From: Saccharophagus degradans 2-40
GTDB taxonomy: Bacteria; Pseudomonadota; Gammaproteobacteria; Pseudomonadales; Cellvibrionaceae
NCBI RefSeq assembly: GCF_000013665.1
Contig: NC_007912.1
Span: 2,900,501-2,964,500, forward strand
Length of the DNA stretch: 64,000 nt
Direction: 5' to 3'
Position numbers and translations under genes: made by a program. How positions within the stretch are numbered: position 1 is the first letter of the stretch; every line of letters begins with the position of its first letter. Below the pieces are notes generated by a model that was not told where the DNA came from, ran no database searches, and saw nothing but the letters and a program-made list of their open reading frames with translations. This document shows, in pieces, positions 56,114-63,998 of this stretch.

Positions 56114-56485
56114 TTATTTTTGACACTTAAAATTAACCTGCCATGAGCCGCCCTGATCTAGGCATGAATCTATGTGAATTTGCTCACGGGCCTTTGGGTA
56201 GACAACGCAAACAACAATAATTGCCACTGGCGCCCAATATAACTTTTGCCGTTTAAAATCACTTAACCTAATACCGACGAGAGCAATAGCGCTAAAACAT
56301 GCTATCGCAAAGCTTAGTCTAGTGACCCCAATATGCTCAAAGTATTCTGGCGTATCTGTTGGCGGACCAGACGCTGCCCAAAACCCAAAAACAGCACCGT
56401 TTAGCAAGTATAAACCAAATAGTATTAAAACCACTCTCGCAAATATTTTCAGAATTTTAATTTCGTCAATTCCCTGTAAACGCAT
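56114..56485 (-). CDS. Cassette membrane protein, unknown
   Basis: About 123 residues from the ATG at 56485, which lies within the attC 9 core (gcgttatg). Three hydrophobic segments (about 14-34, 56-74 and 82-98) and a C-terminal SCLDQGGSWQVNFKCQK motif with two cysteines; this ending is common in small inner-membrane proteins of unknown role. The longer frame to 56554 is attC sequence. Confidence 0.55.
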   Translation of the reverse strand: MRLQGIDEIKILKIFARVVLILFGLYLLNGAVFGFWAASGPPTDTPEYFEHIGVTRLSFAIACFSAIALVGIRLSDFKRQKLYWAPVAIIVVCVVYPKAREQIHIDSCLDQGGSWQVNFKCQK

Positions 56486-56598
56486 AACGCCTAGCTCACC
56501 TGCAACCTTTGCGGAGAGCATTTTGTGTAAAATGGAGCTACGCGACATACACAAAATGAGCGTAGCAAAGGTTGTCAGCGTGCAGCTACTTGTTAGGC
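56482..56598 (-). repeat. attC site 9
   Basis: Starts gcataacgcc, ends gttaggc, with a stem (attttgtgtaaaatg / cacaaaat). Confidence 0.85.
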
Positions 56599-56985
56599 AT
56601 TTTCTTGCAGCTCTAAAAGGAGCGTATTTAGATACTCTTGCTCGACCTCAAATGAACCAGTGAACCCAAATTCACTATTGGTTGTACCGCAATATGCACT
56701 GCCTATGTTATACGTTAATATTACCGGACTACCGACACACTTAAACTCTAGATAAGAATCATAGGTTCCTTCTAGCTTTGGCACCAATGTTCTATCCAAA
56801 ATAAAACGATCAAATTTACTGATGAATTCCGGCAAATTCAATAGATGTACATCATTGTTTTTTGCCTCAAATTTACTATGACCGAGATCTGCATAGCCAT
56901 AAATTGAAAATGCACTATAACCGTACTCATCCTCAACCTTTACCAATTCAACCCAAAACTTATTATCGCTAGATACTATCTTCAT
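56593..56985 (-). CDS. Cassette protein, unknown (130 residues)
   Basis: Soluble and beta-rich with aromatic residues: DEYGYSAFSIYGYADLG, LPEFISKFDRFIL, SYLEFKCVGSPVILTYNIG. A distant likeness to small WapI-type immunity-like proteins is possible, but I cannot confirm it. The stop is in the attC 9 core. Confidence 0.55.
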   Translation of the reverse strand: MKIVSSDNKFWVELVKVEDEYGYSAFSIYGYADLGHSKFEAKNNDVHLLNLPEFISKFDRFILDRTLVPKLEGTYDSYLEFKCVGSPVILTYNIGSAYCGTTNSEFGFTGSFEVEQEYLNTLLLELQENA

Positions 56986-56991
56986 GCCGAT

Positions 56992-57079
56992 GCCTAACGC
57001 CTTTATAACGGGCCGGAGCAGCGCAGCTGCGGAGGTCCGGCGCGCTTTTCAGCGCCTTTCGTTGATAAACTTGTTAGAT
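56992..57079 (-). repeat. attC site 10
   Basis: Starts gcctaacgcc, ends gttagat; 88 bases. Confidence 0.82.
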
Positions 57080-57080
57080 T

Positions 57081-57440
57081 TTAATGCCACTTTTTACCGC
57101 ACCTTTTACACATAAACGTATCATTTCTAAGCCAAACATTTTCAGATTTGCACTTTATACAGTTTTTTGCGCCTTGTTTTACTGCGCCACATTTTTTACA
57201 GCTACCATGGTGTTTGTAAGTGTTATTCACCCACTGTTTAGGTATATGGTCTAGGCAAAAAACACACCTATTAGCAATCGAAAACCTTTTAAATACCTTT
57301 CGCTTTTTATGCTTGGAGTCGCATCCATCAATATCTAAACTCCGGAGTCGTGAATTACCCAACTGCTTAAGATATGGTCTTGGGTGCTTTCCCCATTCTC
57401 CTGAAGAGTTTCTTTTATGCTTATTCGTAATTCGATTCAT
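57081..57440 (-). CDS. Cassette protein with zinc-ribbon motifs
   Basis: A 119-residue basic protein with CxxC pairs: CVFC, CKKC, CIKC and CKRC. The last two form a typical zinc ribbon (NCIKCKSENVWLRNDTFMCKRCGKKWH). The first half is rich in Lys and Arg (KHKRNSSGEWGKHPRPYLK) and may bind nucleic acid. No precise family. Confidence 0.65.
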   Translation of the reverse strand: MNRITNKHKRNSSGEWGKHPRPYLKQLGNSRLRSLDIDGCDSKHKKRKVFKRFSIANRCVFCLDHIPKQWVNNTYKHHGSCKKCGAVKQGAKNCIKCKSENVWLRNDTFMCKRCGKKWH

Positions 57441-57446
57441 GCGTAA

Positions 57447-57548
57447 ATCTAACGCCGTTGTAAATTGCAGTTTTGTAGGAGCCCGTTTGTGCTATCAAGC
57501 ACAAAAAGGAGCGACGGAAAAACTGTCAATTTGACAACTTTGTTAGAT
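57447..57548 (-). repeat. attC site 11
   Basis: Starts atctaacgcc, ends gttagat; the core forms the stop of the DUF2971 gene. Confidence 0.82.
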
Positions 57549-58289
57549 TCCCATGAATTCAATTGCAAACTCCCCTTGTTTACGGCTTGCTCTATAAAAT
57601 TCGATTTGTTCATTTGAGAAGATATTTTTTACTGTTTTGATACTGTCATCGCTAGAGCGAAGACCAAAGTATATGGCTGTAATTGGTGCTGGTAGAGGTA
57701 GGGTAGTATTTCCTTGTTTAGTCACAAGCCTCCATTCAGATTCGTACTTCCAGCCGTCAGCTTTAGTAAATAAATTAACATCCAGTAAATCTATGATCCG
57801 ATGTAGGTTCGGATACTCAACAGTATATTCAACCTTTCTACACATAAAATGGCTTAGAAAATTACTCTTAACATCCTTTCTCTCAAATTCGATACAAAAG
57901 CCAGTATGATTGTTCGCATAGTGCGACCACATAAGTATGTCATCATTTTTTTCACTTAACGAGAATACGCCCGATTCTCTCGCCTCAAGCATATGTTTTT
58001 CGATGGATTTATCTTCCACTTCCTCGACGGGTTTAAGATGATTCCTCTCAACAATCTCTCTAATTTGCTTCTCGGCTTCTTCAGGCTCATAAAGCTCTCT
58101 AATAAGATTACTCAACTGATGCAGTTGATCAGCAGTGGTCTTCGGATTTCCAGGGGTTAAGGCGCAATCAAAAGGGTCATTGAAGCTTGCTGGTTTCGCA
58201 ACCCACATTTCTCGATTTACAAGCATTCTCAATGAGAATTCGTTGAACGCACGATACTTATAAAGTTTCTTAACTTCGGGATGTTCCAT
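57543..58289 (-). CDS. DUF2971 domain protein (cassette)
   Basis: A 248-residue protein with the DUF2971 pattern: LYKYRAFNEFSLRMLVNREMWVAKPASFNDPFDC near the start, then FSLSEKNDDILMWSHYANNHTGFCIEFE, and KYESEWRLV. The family is widely spread in integrons, phages and islands; its role is unknown, though some members accompany anti-phage genes. It is the longest cassette gene here. Confidence 0.8.
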   Translation of the reverse strand: MEHPEVKKLYKYRAFNEFSLRMLVNREMWVAKPASFNDPFDCALTPGNPKTTADQLHQLSNLIRELYEPEEAEKQIREIVERNHLKPVEEVEDKSIEKHMLEARESGVFSLSEKNDDILMWSHYANNHTGFCIEFERKDVKSNFLSHFMCRKVEYTVEYPNLHRIIDLLDVNLFTKADGWKYESEWRLVTKQGNTTLPLPAPITAIYFGLRSSDDSIKTVKNIFSNEQIEFYRASRKQGEFAIEFMGI

Positions 58290-58293
58290 AAAA

Positions 58294-58369
58294 ATCTAAC
58301 GCCGCCAACAGCGGCCGAGCGTAGCGAGGTCCAGCCCCGAAGGGGCGATGCTGCTTGGCCTTGTTAAAT
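58294..58369 (-). repeat. attC site 12 (short type)
   Basis: Starts atctaacgcc, ends gttaaat; 76 bases with a stem (ccagccccga / aggggcga). Confidence 0.8.
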
Positions 58370-58840
58370 TTATTGCTTGGCACTGCCTTTGACATTGAAG
58401 TTTTGTGTTAGCTTACGCTCATTTGGGATATTGAGATTCTCTGCATAATAATTTTGATCAATAGTTAGAACCCAAACTTCACCACCAAGATTAACCGTTG
58501 CCTCTAATGGGAAGGTAGCTGAAAACCGTGTAAGGATAGCCTTAGACTCATCACCATTTTGTGGCAATGCACCCGTTAATAATTCGGGCTCGCCTATACA
58601 TTGTAACTTCAATAGTTGCGACCCAGGCTGCTGTTTATATAGCTCGCCTTCAACATCAGAAACCACAAATTTACGGTAATCTTTACCAAGACCTAGCCAT
58701 TCGATCATGTGCACACTTTTTTCGGCACAATCAAAGCCCGATATTTCAATGGATTTTCCTTTGCTTATTGACTCCATTGACTCGGCCATAGCCTGAACTC
58801 CTGATAGCAAAATTATTATTGATGTAAGAATTCGTGGCAC
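58370..58840 (-). CDS. Secreted cassette protein, unknown
   Basis: A 156-residue protein with a signal peptide (about 1-19, SIIILLSGVQAMAES). Two cysteines (FDCAEK, KLQCIGE) and beta-rich sequence (ATVNLGGEVWVLTIDQNYY). No family recognised. Confidence 0.6.
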   Translation of the reverse strand: MPRILTSIIILLSGVQAMAESMESISKGKSIEISGFDCAEKSVHMIEWLGLGKDYRKFVVSDVEGELYKQQPGSQLLKLQCIGEPELLTGALPQNGDESKAILTRFSATFPLEATVNLGGEVWVLTIDQNYYAENLNIPNERKLTQNFNVKGSAKQ

Positions 58841-58853
58841 GATATTTCCAAGA

Positions 58854-58955
58854 ATTTAACGCCTTGCTCTGCTGCATTTTTGGAGTGGATACTTTTGTGC
58901 TATTAAGCACAAAAGGAGCAACGGAAAAAATGTCAGCAGAAGCAACTTGTTAAGT
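58854..58955 (-). repeat. attC site 13
   Basis: Starts atttaacgcc, ends gttaagt; inner stem (tttgtgctattaagcaca). Confidence 0.8.
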
Positions 58956-58958
58956 GAT

Positions 58959-59288
58959 TTACCCGACATTTGCTGCATCCTTTATACATGAGAATACAAC
59001 GTCTTTAGATGTTTCTGAGCATGTAATTTTATACTTAGAAATATAGCCAATTTGATGAATACTGGTTTTACCATTACTTTTGATGCTGTACGTCACTTTA
59101 TTCGCTGCCAATAGATTATCCAGTAATTTTAAGCATTTCTCAGTATCCGCACTCCAATACTCGAGAGTTAAAACTACAGTAGGCTCCTCAACCTCATATT
59201 CCTCCACTGCACTCTTGACGAAACTACGCCATTTAGAACCCTTAGTACTCACCGGAATTTTTCTCTCGATTTTTGACTCTATTTGCAC
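58959..59288 (-). CDS. Cassette protein, unknown (109 residues)
   Basis: Soluble, with KIERKIPVSTKGSKWRSFVKSAVEEYE and LTLEYWSADTEKCLKLLDNLLAANK. No family recognised. Confidence 0.55.
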   Translation of the reverse strand: MQIESKIERKIPVSTKGSKWRSFVKSAVEEYEVEEPTVVLTLEYWSADTEKCLKLLDNLLAANKVTYSIKSNGKTSIHQIGYISKYKITCSETSKDVVFSCIKDAANVG

Positions 59289-59308
59289 TGTACACGATTT
59301 GGAGCTTC

Positions 59309-59386
59309 ACTTAACGCCGCCATAAACGGCGCGAGCTTGCGAGCGTCCGGCGACCGTAGGGAGCGAATTTGATGGCCTTGTTATGC
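59309..59386 (-). repeat. attC site 14 (short type)
   Basis: Starts acttaacgcc, ends gttatgc; 78 bases. Confidence 0.8.
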
Positions 59387-59391
59387 GCTTT

Positions 59392-59910
59392 TTAAAAAAC
59401 ATCGTGGTGCTCGAAAACCCAAGATCTAAAGTCGTGAGTTTTTGTTACGCTATTTAGCACACCGGAGTCGATTATCTGGCGATAAGCCTCCTCTCCTGCG
59501 CTTTGAAATAGTGCACTAAACTCCTCCTGTGCTGCATCCCACTCCGAATCAGTGAGGTTACGCATATGCTCTTTGTATTTATTGAGCTTCTCTAGCGTAG
59601 ATTTCCATTTTTCTTGCCAAATCATGCAGTCGTAATTTAGATCAAAATACTGCCACTCTTGGTTATTCCAGCGAATACCTTCTCCCATTATCTCCTCCAT
59701 TGATTCTCCGGACTTAGAATATGAATCAATAGTTGATTGGAAGGATTCCTCGGAGCTAGCACCTACATGAAAGTAGCCTTCCTCCGCAAGTATCTCTACC
59801 GCGAGACCAAAGAACCTTTCGCCAGCATGTTCCTTGAAAAAGTTTTCAACACTTGGAATTGCAGCACTTACTAGTGCTTCTACCAATTCATCCTTTTTAA
59901 TTGGTTCCAT
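59392..59910 (-). CDS. Cassette protein, DUF4303-like
   Basis: A 172-residue acidic protein. LVEALVSAAIPSVENFFKEHAGERFFGLAVEILAEEGYFHVGASSEE and WNNQEWQYFDLNYD fit DUF4303 (SMI1/KNR4-neighbour type). I assign it from the pattern only. Confidence 0.5.
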   Translation of the reverse strand: MEPIKKDELVEALVSAAIPSVENFFKEHAGERFFGLAVEILAEEGYFHVGASSEESFQSTIDSYSKSGESMEEIMGEGIRWNNQEWQYFDLNYDCMIWQEKWKSTLEKLNKYKEHMRNLTDSEWDAAQEEFSALFQSAGEEAYRQIIDSGVLNSVTKTHDFRSWVFEHHDVF

Positions 59911-59931
59911 GTTATTTTCTACTCCTAGGGC

Positions 59932-60042
59932 GCATAACGCCGTGCTAATTTGCCGGAACGTAGGTGATTGTTTTGCGGTAGCGTAGCGTAAAACCGCAAA
60001 ACAAGCGCCGCAGTGGAGGTCAAATTGAGCACCTTGTTAGCT
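59932..60042 (-). repeat. attC site 15
   Basis: Starts gcataacgcc, ends gttagct; stem (ttttgcggtagcg / cgtaaaaccgcaaaa). Confidence 0.85.
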
Positions 60043-60615
60043 GCTGGTCTCGGCAACAGCTACGGATTTACATATTACAAAGCAAGTGTCAAACACCAAT
60101 GCCTTGCACCCTCCCTCAGGATTATACGAGGGAACATAGTTAGTTTTAATGTGGCTACCTATCGCATTTTGATAGAGCTCCATGAGAGGCTTAGGCCCCT
60201 GAGCTAGTTGCCCATTGGAACCTATACAGAACTCTATGAACTGCCCCGCGTGATATGTATTGGCAAAATCAGTAAGGGGACGCCAACCACCAAATAACTT
60301 TTCATGAGCTTCCCAAACACGACCCAATATTTCGTATCTATTTTCTGGCTCAGAGGAATAATAAAGATACCCATGAGGTTCATTGTGATTCCATAGTAAT
60401 TGGTGAGACTCAGTAAACTCAACTTCACCCGATACTGACGGCTGCACATCACTTTCTTTTACTCCGTGACACGTAATCTTAAAAAATCGGGTAGTGTCAT
60501 AGTCCTGCCAGTCATCACACTGAAAATCGATTACCAAATCATCCGAAAAATCAACGGCAGTGATTCGACCATTTAGATCTTCGTATAACTTTTCTGATAA
60601 TTCTTCGATGTTCAT
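60037..60615 (-). CDS. Cassette protein, unknown (192 residues)
   Basis: Soluble, with LVIDFQCDDWQDYDTTRFFKITCHGVKES, SHQLLWNHNEPHGYLYYSSEPENRYEIL and GGWRPLTDFANTYHAG. Tryptophan- and tyrosine-rich, with the feel of small immunity-type proteins, but no family recognised. The stop is in the attC 15 core. Confidence 0.55.
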   Translation of the reverse strand: MNIEELSEKLYEDLNGRITAVDFSDDLVIDFQCDDWQDYDTTRFFKITCHGVKESDVQPSVSGEVEFTESHQLLWNHNEPHGYLYYSSEPENRYEILGRVWEAHEKLFGGWRPLTDFANTYHAGQFIEFCIGSNGQLAQGPKPLMELYQNAIGSHIKTNYVPSYNPEGGCKALVFDTCFVICKSVAVAETSS

Positions 60616-60625
60616 ATTTACGTAC

Positions 60626-60754
60626 AGCTAACGCCGCGCACAAGGGCCGGAACGTAGTTGGTTGTTTTGTGGTAGCGTAAGCGTTAAACCACAAAACAAG
60701 CGACGTAGTGGAGGTCCAGCCACGAAGGGGCGTGCTTGATGCGCCTTGTTATGT
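60626..60754 (-). repeat. attC site 16
   Basis: Starts agctaacgcc, ends gttatgt; 129 bases with two nested stems. Confidence 0.85.
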
Positions 60755-60780
60755 TTTTGGACCATTTTGGACACCAACCC

Positions 60781-60963
60781 TTACTTCTGATTCTTGCTCT
60801 TCACCCGATCCCATTTCTCTTGCACTTCCTTTTCCCTTTTTTCACGAAGCGTTTTTTGTATCTCCGCCAACCGACTATCATGGGCTTTGGTTGACTTTAT
60901 CATCTGCCTGATGAATATGTATAACGGTACGGCAAAGACAAGCAAAATAATCCAAGTTAACAT
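60781..60963 (-). CDS. Cassette protein, TM plus charged helix (60 residues)
   Basis: One N-terminal membrane helix (about 3-20, WIILLVFAVPLYIFIRQM) followed by a highly charged helix (RLAEIQKTLREKREKEVQEK). Starts 3 bases past the previous cassette gene, so the two share one cassette. Confidence 0.55.
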   Translation of the reverse strand: MLTWIILLVFAVPLYIFIRQMIKSTKAHDSRLAEIQKTLREKREKEVQEKWDRVKSKNQK

Positions 60964-60966
60964 CGT

Positions 60967-61185
60967 TCACCACCAACCTAGCCAATAGCGCAATTTTTCG
61001 TATGCCTCATCACCTTTGTAGACAGCGAAGAATGCAAATAAGACACCGAGAATTAAGCAAAAAGTAAAATGTACAACTTCATAGCCTAAGAATATAAAAA
61101 ATGAAATAACCGAACTCACAGCAAACATTACCAGCAAGCCGAAGACGAATCTTAATTTTTTCTCTAAACTATCGGGTTCGCTCAT
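60967..61185 (-). CDS. Cassette membrane protein (72 residues)
   Basis: Started at the ATG at 61185; the frame can extend to 61281 but that part is attC. Two hydrophobic helices (about 13-38 and 41-58) and a short C-terminal tail (ending RYWLGWW). It is followed within 3 bases by a second gene in the same cassette. Confidence 0.55.
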   Translation of the reverse strand: MSEPDSLEKKLRFVFGLLVMFAVSSVISFFIFLGYEVVHFTFCLILGVLFAFFAVYKGDEAYEKLRYWLGWW

Positions 61186-61191
61186 GATCAC

Positions 61192-61308
61192 ACATAACGC
61201 CTTTGTCAGTTGCGTTTTGGTTGTAGTGGATTTTTGTGCAATAATTTGCGAAGCAAATGCACAAAAAGGAGCGTAGACCAAAACGTCAACTGGACAAACT
61301 TGTTAGGC
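61192..61308 (-). repeat. attC site 17
   Basis: Starts acataacgcc, ends gttaggc. Confidence 0.85.
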
Positions 61309-61665
61309 ATTTTTGTACTCATTAACCATATCGAAAAATCTAGTTACAGACGCTTTATGCTGTAGTTCAGTAGCCCCATCTGCATACCCAACCCATTTAA
61401 TGTTTTTCGGTGAGTACTCCATTTCGATTGCCAAAATCATATTTTGCCAACCAGCTGTAGATTCGTAGAACCCTAGTCTTTTTGCTACCCAATCATGAAA
61501 GCCGGGAAAATCAGAAAGAAATTCTAAGGATTCTGCCTTATTTTTTATGCTAAATGTATACCCGTCAATAAATGATCGAATATTGGAGAGTTTGTGCTCT
61601 CCAGTATACATTGCAGTTCTTGTGCTTATGGTTTCTATTAAGTCATAAATATTATTCATGGCCAT
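61303..61665 (-). CDS. Cassette protein, unknown (120 residues)
   Basis: Soluble, with IYDLIETISTRTAMYTGEHKLSNIRSFIDGYTFSI at the start, then FHDWVAKRLGFYESTAGWQNMIL. The first pattern (LI-x-I-x-R-x-x-MY-x-G) occurs in a group of small proteins of unknown role in integrons and immunity islands. The stop is in the attC 17 core. Confidence 0.6.
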   Translation of the reverse strand: MAMNNIYDLIETISTRTAMYTGEHKLSNIRSFIDGYTFSIKNKAESLEFLSDFPGFHDWVAKRLGFYESTAGWQNMILAIEMEYSPKNIKWVGYADGATELQHKASVTRFFDMVNEYKNA

Positions 61666-61678
61666 CGATCCAAATGGT

Positions 61679-61816
61679 GCCTAACGCAGAGCTAAACGGC
61701 GCACAAAGTGGAGCTGGTTTGTGCAACAATTTGCGAAGAAAATGCACAAACAAGCGGAGCTTTGGGCGTCCAGTGGAGGCCGAAGGCCGGAACGGTGTTT
61801 TAGCGTTTTGTTATGA
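61679..61816 (-). repeat. attC site 18 (long type, family A)
   Basis: Starts gcctaacgca, ends gttatga; near-identical to attC 5. Confidence 0.92.
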
Positions 61817-62127
61817 GAGACCACCAATAACACCTGCTTTACCTTAAATATTTATTACCAACCAAATAGATTAGTAACCCATACATGCTTTTGATTTTAC
61901 TTATAGCCGCGTTGCATTAAAGCCACAGCTGTAGCACCAACCTTCTGCGCTTTAAGTATAAATTACAAAACAGCTAAGCCACTACTCGCCAAAATTGCGC
62001 TTAGCCTAGTACTTTTATAAATGGAATGGAAGTGAAAAAAAACAGAGGAAAATAGCCATTCCATAGCAAATACAAACATACAAAATTTAGGCCTTAAAGT
62101 TAACCTTGGCGATACCTAACTGGTAGC
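61817..62127. other. Geneless integron cassette, copy B
   Basis: The second copy of the segment at 54412. It is framed by the same attC type on its right (family A) and a similar tcataacgcc start on its left. The 14-codon minus-strand frame is kept (MSYQLGIAKVNFKA). In the longer minus frame the stop is at a different place (TAA after LAVL), where copy A reads through. Confidence 0.65.
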
Positions 62128-62265
62128 TCATAACGCCTTGCTAACCGGCAGACAAAGTGACGAAGCTTTTGTGCAACAATGAGCGTAGCGAATGCACAAA
62201 AGAAGCGGCGCTTTGGCTGTCCAGCGGAGCCGTAGGCGGAGCGACGGTTGAGCAACTTGTTAGTA
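62128..62265 (-). repeat. attC site 19
   Basis: Starts tcataacgcc, ends gttagta; 138 bases. Confidence 0.85.
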
Positions 62266-62631
62266 CTATTTAGCACAAGGTTTTTTACCTAATAAAGACA
62301 TCTGCCATTTTTCATAATTGGTTTTACCCCAAAGGCTTCGATCTTCCTTAATTTCATGATTTGGATTAGTTATAAGATTTTCAACTAACTCTTCATACTC
62401 TGGCTTAGACACAGAAAAAGGTTTCCATCTCGCTCCGCCGTCCATTCCCGCATCATCACATCCCGACTCTAAGACTTCATTCAGAACATGAAGAGGAGGA
62501 ATAATTCCAAAATACTTTAATGCGTAAACAAACCCGAGGGTAGACAATATAAACTCATCCAAGGGAGCGCATTCCCATGGACCTTCACCAGCCCCCATAG
62601 CAGGCATTCTTTTAAATCGCACGTCATTCAT
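62266..62631 (-). CDS. Cassette protein, unknown (121 residues)
   Basis: Soluble, with FILSTLGFVYALKYFGIIPPLHVLNEVLESGCDDAGMDGGARWKPF and YEELVENLITNPNHEI. No family recognised. Confidence 0.6.
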   Translation of the reverse strand: MNDVRFKRMPAMGAGEGPWECAPLDEFILSTLGFVYALKYFGIIPPLHVLNEVLESGCDDAGMDGGARWKPFSVSKPEYEELVENLITNPNHEIKEDRSLWGKTNYEKWQMSLLGKKPCAK

Positions 62632-62637
62632 TTAGAG

Positions 62638-62753
62638 TACTAACGCCTGTAGCACCTGCACGAATTGCGGAGTGCCTTTTTGTGTAAAATTGAGCGTAGC
62701 GAAACACAAAAAGGCGCGTAGCAATTTGTGTCAGGTGACTACACTTGTTAGGT
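62638..62753 (-). repeat. attC site 20
   Basis: Starts tactaacgcc, ends gttaggt. Confidence 0.85.
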
Positions 62754-62757
62754 GACT

Positions 62758-63111
62758 TTAATTAACCGGCACATCTGATGAGATTAGTTTAGTGATTTTA
62801 CCACTGCCGACTAAGTTGCCACCCTCTTGAATTCGCCAAATGAGGCCTGGAAACAAGTCTACTACATACCCGTCAGGCATTATAAAATGGATTTTCACTG
62901 GCTTAGATTCTCCAGGCGTAATCCACTCATTGTTTTGCACTGTGATCTGGCCCATTCTCATTTCGACATTCTCCGGCCCTCCAAAGTTATGATTGGGTCG
63001 GTAGCCTGATGTAATTCCATTTACTCGACCAGATTCGCTAGCTGGCAACAATGAAACTATAGCTTCAACTTTTATCGAATACCATTTATCTTCCACTGGC
63101 ATTACGCGCAC
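62758..63111 (-). CDS. Free-standing EF-Tu domain III-like protein (cassette)
   Basis: A 117-residue single-domain protein. The sequence KVEAIVSLLPASESGR, GITSGYRPNHNFGG, PGESKPVKIHFIMP and GLIWRIQEGGNLVGSGKITKLI matches the C-terminal barrel (domain III) of elongation factor Tu (FFSGYRPQFYFR, PGDNVKMTVELIAPIAM, FAIREGGRTVGAGVVAKIL). The GTPase domain is absent. No signal peptide, so it is cytoplasmic. Its role may be to mimic or bind EF-Tu partners; that is inference. Confidence 0.75.
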   Translation of the reverse strand: MRVMPVEDKWYSIKVEAIVSLLPASESGRVNGITSGYRPNHNFGGPENVEMRMGQITVQNNEWITPGESKPVKIHFIMPDGYVVDLFPGLIWRIQEGGNLVGSGKITKLISSDVPVN

Positions 63112-63249
63112 CTAACGCAGAGCTAAACGGCGCACAAAGTGGAGCTAATTTTGTGCAACAATTTGCGAAGCAAATGCACAAAAGAAGCGGAGCTTTGGGC
63201 GTCCAGTGGAGGCCAACGGCCGGAACGGTGTTTTAGCGTTTTGTTAGGC
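63110..63249 (-). repeat. attC site 21 (long type, family A)
   Basis: Starts acctaacgca, ends gttaggc; near-identical to attC 5. Confidence 0.92.
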
Positions 63250-63597
63250 TTATGGCAGTGACTTTGATAGAAACACACGATCACATCCGACACAAACTGA
63301 CTTTATTGAATACCTATAGTTTACAAAAAGGCTGATGTATTTAGCTACATGCCGCCCAGCAAATACGAAGATCCCAAAAAACACCACTGTCATTACGAGA
63401 GTACGAAGTGGTCCAGCCATCGAGTCTAGGCTTGAATCAGTTGAAACAAGGACGATAGATGCTATCCAAGAAACAAATGCCACGGGGAGTGCTGTAACAA
63501 GGAGTAGGAATGACGCCCCGACCGCATCAACTAGATTAATATTAATTTCTTGAGTGAGCTTGCTCCGCTTTCCACAATTATCACAGATATGTAGCAT
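63250..63597 (-). CDS. Cassette protein with zinc ribbon and two helices
   Basis: A 115-residue protein if started at the ATG at 63597, which has a gagga ribosome-binding site; upstream codons are attC. An N-terminal CDNCG and a C-terminal CVGC may form one zinc site across two membrane helices (about 25-48 and 62-82). No family recognised. Confidence 0.6.
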   Translation of the reverse strand: MLHICDNCGKRSKLTQEININLVDAVGASFLLLVTALPVAFVSWIASIVLVSTDSSLDSMAGPLRTLVMTVVFFGIFVFAGRHVAKYISLFVNYRYSIKSVCVGCDRVFLSKSLP

Positions 63598-63612
63598 TCT
63601 ATTCCTCGAAAA

Positions 63613-63752
63613 GCCTAACGCAGAGCTAAACGGCGCACAAAGTGGAGCTGCTTTTGTGCAATAATTTGCGAAGCAAATGCACAAAAGAAGCGGAGCTTTG
63701 GGCGTCCAGTGGAGGCCAAAGGCCGGAACGGTGTTTTAGCGTTTTGTTATAT
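63613..63752 (-). repeat. attC site 22 (long type, family A)
   Basis: Starts gcctaacgca, ends gttatat; near-identical to attC 5. It is the rightmost attC in the window. Confidence 0.92.
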
Positions 63753-63998
63753 TTTTCCATGCGCTTTGCATACAAAATCTAGGAACTCTTCACCGTTTCT
63801 AAAAACAGTAGTTTTACGATCGTTTTATGGATCCCACCCTTGCGACAGCGCAAACCGTATAAACTTTTCCGCAACGTTAGGTTCGTACGCATTAGTAGTG
63901 CCCTCAAAATGTATGTACACGCCAATTATTCTTGGATTTTGAGCTCCATTGAACTCCACTACGAATGGCGAAGTTTTAAATCCATCCAAATAACCACG
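63747..63998 (-). pseudogene. Cassette gene, 3' part only, with an in-frame stop
   Basis: The minus-strand frame enters from the right edge (RGYLDGFKTSPFVVEFNG, then YEPNVAEKFIRFALSQGWDP) and meets a TAA at 63825-63827. It continues in the same frame (NDRKTTVFRNGEEFLDFVCKAHGKI) to a TAA made by the attC 22 core at 63747. The tail after the first stop is protein-like, which suggests a nonsense mutation, probably Lys to ochre. The 5' part is outside the window. Confidence 0.6.
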
